Shown: piece after piece, positions 60,898-64,000 of the stretch
Layout: every line of letters starts with the position of its first letter
Position numbering within the stretch: position 1 is the first letter of the stretch
From: Crotophaga sulcirostris
Taxonomy: Eukaryota > Chordata > Aves > Cuculiformes > Crotophagidae
Direction: 5' to 3'
Assembly: GCA_013397455.1 (NCBI GenBank)
Contig: VYZB01000145.1
Coordinates: forward strand, 676,843-740,842
Length of the DNA: 64,000 nucleotides
Made by a program: the position numbers and the translations under genes
Notes under the pieces: generated by a model
What the model saw: only the letters and a program-made list of their open reading frames with translations
Databases searched by the model: none
What the model was told of the DNA's origin: nothing

Positions 60898-61423
60898 AAT
60901 TCTTGATTTTGAGGTTGTTCTTGTTCTTGGAACTGTCAATCTATGACATTAACTAACCTCCCCTTGGACTGTTGGCATCTTTTTATGAGGTGTCAGTAAT
61001 TAAATGTTGAAGGCGCATTAGTACATCTTCATCAAAATATGGTTTAGTTTCTTGTTATTATGATCTGCAAAATATTATAGTTTCATATCTCAGTGTAGTT
61101 ATTTAAACAAGTAAACCACAAAACAAGGCCTGAAAAACAGTATCACGGACCTGACTCAACTGTCTGTGATCTAGAAAGGGGTACTAAAGAGTTGTAAAGT
61201 CTCCTTGTTAAAATTCCACTCATGAGTTAAGGAAAAGACAGGAGTGACTTTTCTGTCTCTGACGTTCCCTTTGTTTCTGGTTATTGCTATAGCATGTCAT
61301 CCCAAGGTGATTTATAGAATCATTTGGAAAGATTTTGGATTTGTAAGAATTCATTTGCAGAGCAAAGAGGATTTTTTGCTTTTGAAATGAAGTCTGAAAT
61401 GAAAGTCAGAATCTTATACATAA

Positions 61424-61436
61424 ATATATATATATA
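61424..61436. repeat. (AT)n microsatellite
   Basis: Six to seven AT units within a short A/T-only stretch of intron 1. Confidence 0.9.
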
Positions 61437-64000
61437 AATTCTCCTACCTAATTGGTGCTTTACAGTCTAGCTCTACAAGGCCTGTCAAAAGACTTCTTGC
61501 CCCTCCACAAATAATTCTTGCAGTTCTAATCAAGACTCAACGAACACTTTAATAATTATTTATCTTGTACTGTGTTTTCATAAATTATGTGACTGAATAT
61601 AAAGTTATTAACCCTCACTCAGAGTACCTGGCTGAAATGTGACTTTTACATTTCTTCTGCATTGAACTGGCAAACCATTTGGACATGTGCATGAAATAAT
61701 ATTTACCTGCTTACTGCCCTTTCCTGGAGTGCAGACTTTTCTGGAGGAACGTGGAACAGAGATGGTAGTTGATGCAGTGCATTCTTAAACCTTTGGCTCA
61801 TGTGCTGGGGAGACCCAGAAGACCAATATATGCCCAGTTCTGAATTTTCCAACTTTGATGTTCGTTTTGTTGTAGATTTTTTTAATAATAGCAAAATAAG
61901 AAACTTCTTTCAGTATTATTCTGAAAATCATCGTAACCATCATATATCCATGTTGCAGTACAGTGGTACCAGTCAAGAATGTCCTGAATTGTACACATTG
62001 TGAATCATAACCCAGATCTTTCATGTAGGGCATCTTTTAACTTTGCTTATGAGTGGATTGCTATCTGGTGATCTAGTGATCTTCAGAGTAGAAAAGCTGA
62101 AGAGAAAAAAGAATAGGGAAAGAGAAAAAACATACAATGCTGTCAAGACTAAATGCTTCACTAATAGCCAATAACTGTGTCCACACAACTGGTGCTACTT
62201 CTTAATCAATAATATGCACTGATAAAAAAGGAGATTATGTAATCCAGTGTGGCAATCCCAAAATATTTACTCAACCATCTGTTTGCTTTTATAGTAGCAA
62301 CCAATCTAGACTTCTATTTGCAAACTGTGAACAAAGATGAAACACTGAAATATCTGTGAAGTTTTCTTTTTTGTTGTTGTTGTCTTTCTTTTTTCCTTTT
62401 GGAAATACTTTCCTCAACTATTGGTTTAGTAAATGAATGCACGTTTAAACTGTAAGCATCATGTACAATGGTTGTATAAACTAGCCAGAGTCATTTTGAT
62501 TACAGGAATGCCAGCAAAGCTCTGAGAACTAAAGCAGATCCTAAATCTAGCTTTAATTGTCCTGGCCATGTGGGCACAAACACGGAGACACGGTGCCATC
62601 TCTTCTGCATTGCTTGCCCAGCCTGCCTGGAAAAGAGAGATCAGGAAAGGACAGACTGGCATAATCCCTCATGCTGGGTTCTCGGGAACACCATGAAAAA
62701 AGAGATTCAAACTCTGTAATACTGTGGGCCAGCTAGCAGAGTAAGGAAAATATTGGCGAAGGAACAGCTTTGGTTTTAGAACAGCCCGGAGGCTTTTATT
62801 TTTGTCAGGCAGTGAGAGTAAAGACAGTTGATAGATGCTGTTTAGATTAGTCAGCTTCGATGCTCTTTTTTTAATACTGAGGATTGCTTTAAGTAAATAT
62901 TTTTATTCTTTGTTTTTCTTTTTTTTTCCCATAGAGGAACTTTATTTAGGACTTAACAGATGGGTTAAGGGTGGTCACCTGGTGATGATCAATAGAGCAA
63001 CTCTTGTTTTTTCAGGAACGTAATTTAGAGAGGAGTGTGTACAATTGGCCTGTGTGACCATCATGTTTGTAAGAAAGCCAAAACTGATACATGACTTGAA
63101 ATATTTTACTGTTTTCCATGAGCTCTTAATACAGAGAGGAGAAAGTGAAGGACAGACTGGACAAATGTGTGTGATCTCATATAGCTGTGAAAAGAGACCA
63201 TGTTGCAGGGACACCCCCCAGTATGTAAGGAAACAATAGTTGTGTGAAAGAAAGCAAAACATTGTAAACTTCTAGGATGGTCTGCAGCCAGTAAGTGGCA
63301 ATTCTGCTTACTGAAATAGAATAGGCAGCGTGTTCTGAACAGGAGAAAATTACCAAAAGGAGCAACTGAATACATACTCTATAAAAAGTAAGGGTTTAAG
63401 TCCTGTGAATTTCTCATAGTTGAATCCAATATCACTTCAGAGAATGTAGAGCACTTGAAAACGCACAGTCTCAAAACCCTAGAAAATTCTGTTGTCACTT
63501 TTCCATCCGCACTCCCCATCTGATTTTGTCTAAGATTCATATTTTAAATTTTAAGTAAAAATAATACTGTCAGCTATATAAAAATAAAAAAAAAGGAACT
63601 AGATTTCCTTGCAAGCAGCACTATAAGTGGAAGAAACCATTTTTTTAAAAAAAGGTCTGGTATATCTAGCACTGTTTATTATGTAATGGTCAAATTTGCA
63701 TAATGTTTTCTACCTGGTAGTGAAAATACATTAATCCCTTTTTTTGCCCAAATCTGTTTGTGGCGGATTTCTGGAAGGGAATTTTCTGGGACTGGTTAAA
63801 CTGCAAGACTACTTTTAAGGGCTTCATAAAAGGTAACTAGGAAAAACAAACTCCCCGTTGGCAGACTTTTATTTGCCTTACAGGGGTTGGCATATCTTCT
63901 GTTTAAAATGTGCAGGTGTCTGCATATTAAAAAAAAAAAAAGAAAGAAAAAATATGCATTGTGTGGTTTCATTGTTGTATTTTAAGCACTAACTCCATTG

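Larger units (their letters stand above)
42299..64000 (+). other. LDB2: LDB2 intron 1 (5' part, runs past the window end)
   Basis: The intron opens with GTAAGT directly after the first coding exon. Exon 2 of LDB2 should begin with the conserved DNLWWDAF segment, and no open frame with that sequence was seen on the + strand up to 64000, so the intron is at least 21.7 kb. Long first introns are normal for this gene in vertebrates. Inside it I see one CR1 fragment near 60.6 kb, a 55-bp tandem duplication, a 23-bp palindrome and a small CpG cluster, each listed separately. The rest is AT-rich unique sequence without supported genes. Confidence 0.9.

Noticed and set aside
42299..64000. LDB2 exon 2 or other exons within the window
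   Set aside because: No frame encoding the expected DNLWWDAF start or the later conserved blocks was found on the + strand.
1..64000. Endogenous retrovirus, CRISPR array, operon or other novel gene system
   Set aside because: No long terminal repeats, pol-like frames, regularly spaced repeats or gene clusters are visible; the open frames behave as chance frames in vertebrate non-coding DNA.

Overview
The window is vertebrate nuclear DNA, almost certainly from a bird. It holds many short, 5'-truncated CR1 LINE fragments, both the classical type ending in ATTCTATG units and a type ending in ATACTGTG units. There are no Alu or B1 type SINEs and no compact prokaryote-like coding. Several ATACTGTG-tail copies look nearly identical by eye, which would suit a lineage with recent CR1 activity such as a woodpecker relative; that lineage guess is weak.

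Only one protein-coding piece is supported: the first coding exon of LDB2 (LIM domain-binding protein 2, CLIM1) on the + strand at 42167-42298. Its 44 codons match the LDB2 N-terminus as I know it and end at a GTAAGT splice donor. Exon 2 is not in the window, so 42299-64000 is the 5' part of a long first intron, and 1-40.9 kb is upstream intergenic DNA. In mammals the LDB2 5' flank is a large gene-poor interval towards QDPR, which fits the empty upstream sequence.

Layout: 1-40.05 kb is AT-rich intergenic DNA with twelve CR1 fragments, homopolymer tracts, a 17-bp-arm inverted repeat, a 22-bp perfect palindrome and a GC-rich patch at 37.64-38.86 kb. From 40.4 to 42.3 kb is the GC-rich LDB2 promoter and 5'UTR. 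It has a TATA-like box plus initiator near 41.57-41.61 kb, a CT tract, a 246-base assembly gap beside a C30 run, a (TG)9 tract, and several upstream ATGs before the main start. From 42.3 to 64 kb is intron 1, with one CR1 fragment (60.6 kb), a 55-bp tandem duplication, a 23-bp homeodomain-type palindrome, a small CpG cluster and AT-rich stretches that may be conserved regulatory DNA.

I found no unprecedented biological system. The most thought-provoking item is the LDB2 5'UTR. A TG microsatellite lies inside an upstream ORF, so its repeat count modulo 3 decides which of three stop codons that ORF uses, one of them beyond the LDB2 start codon. No other gene, tRNA, rRNA, CRISPR array or intact retrotransposon was recognised. 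Nearly all open frames above 60 codons look like chance frames in non-coding or repeat DNA.
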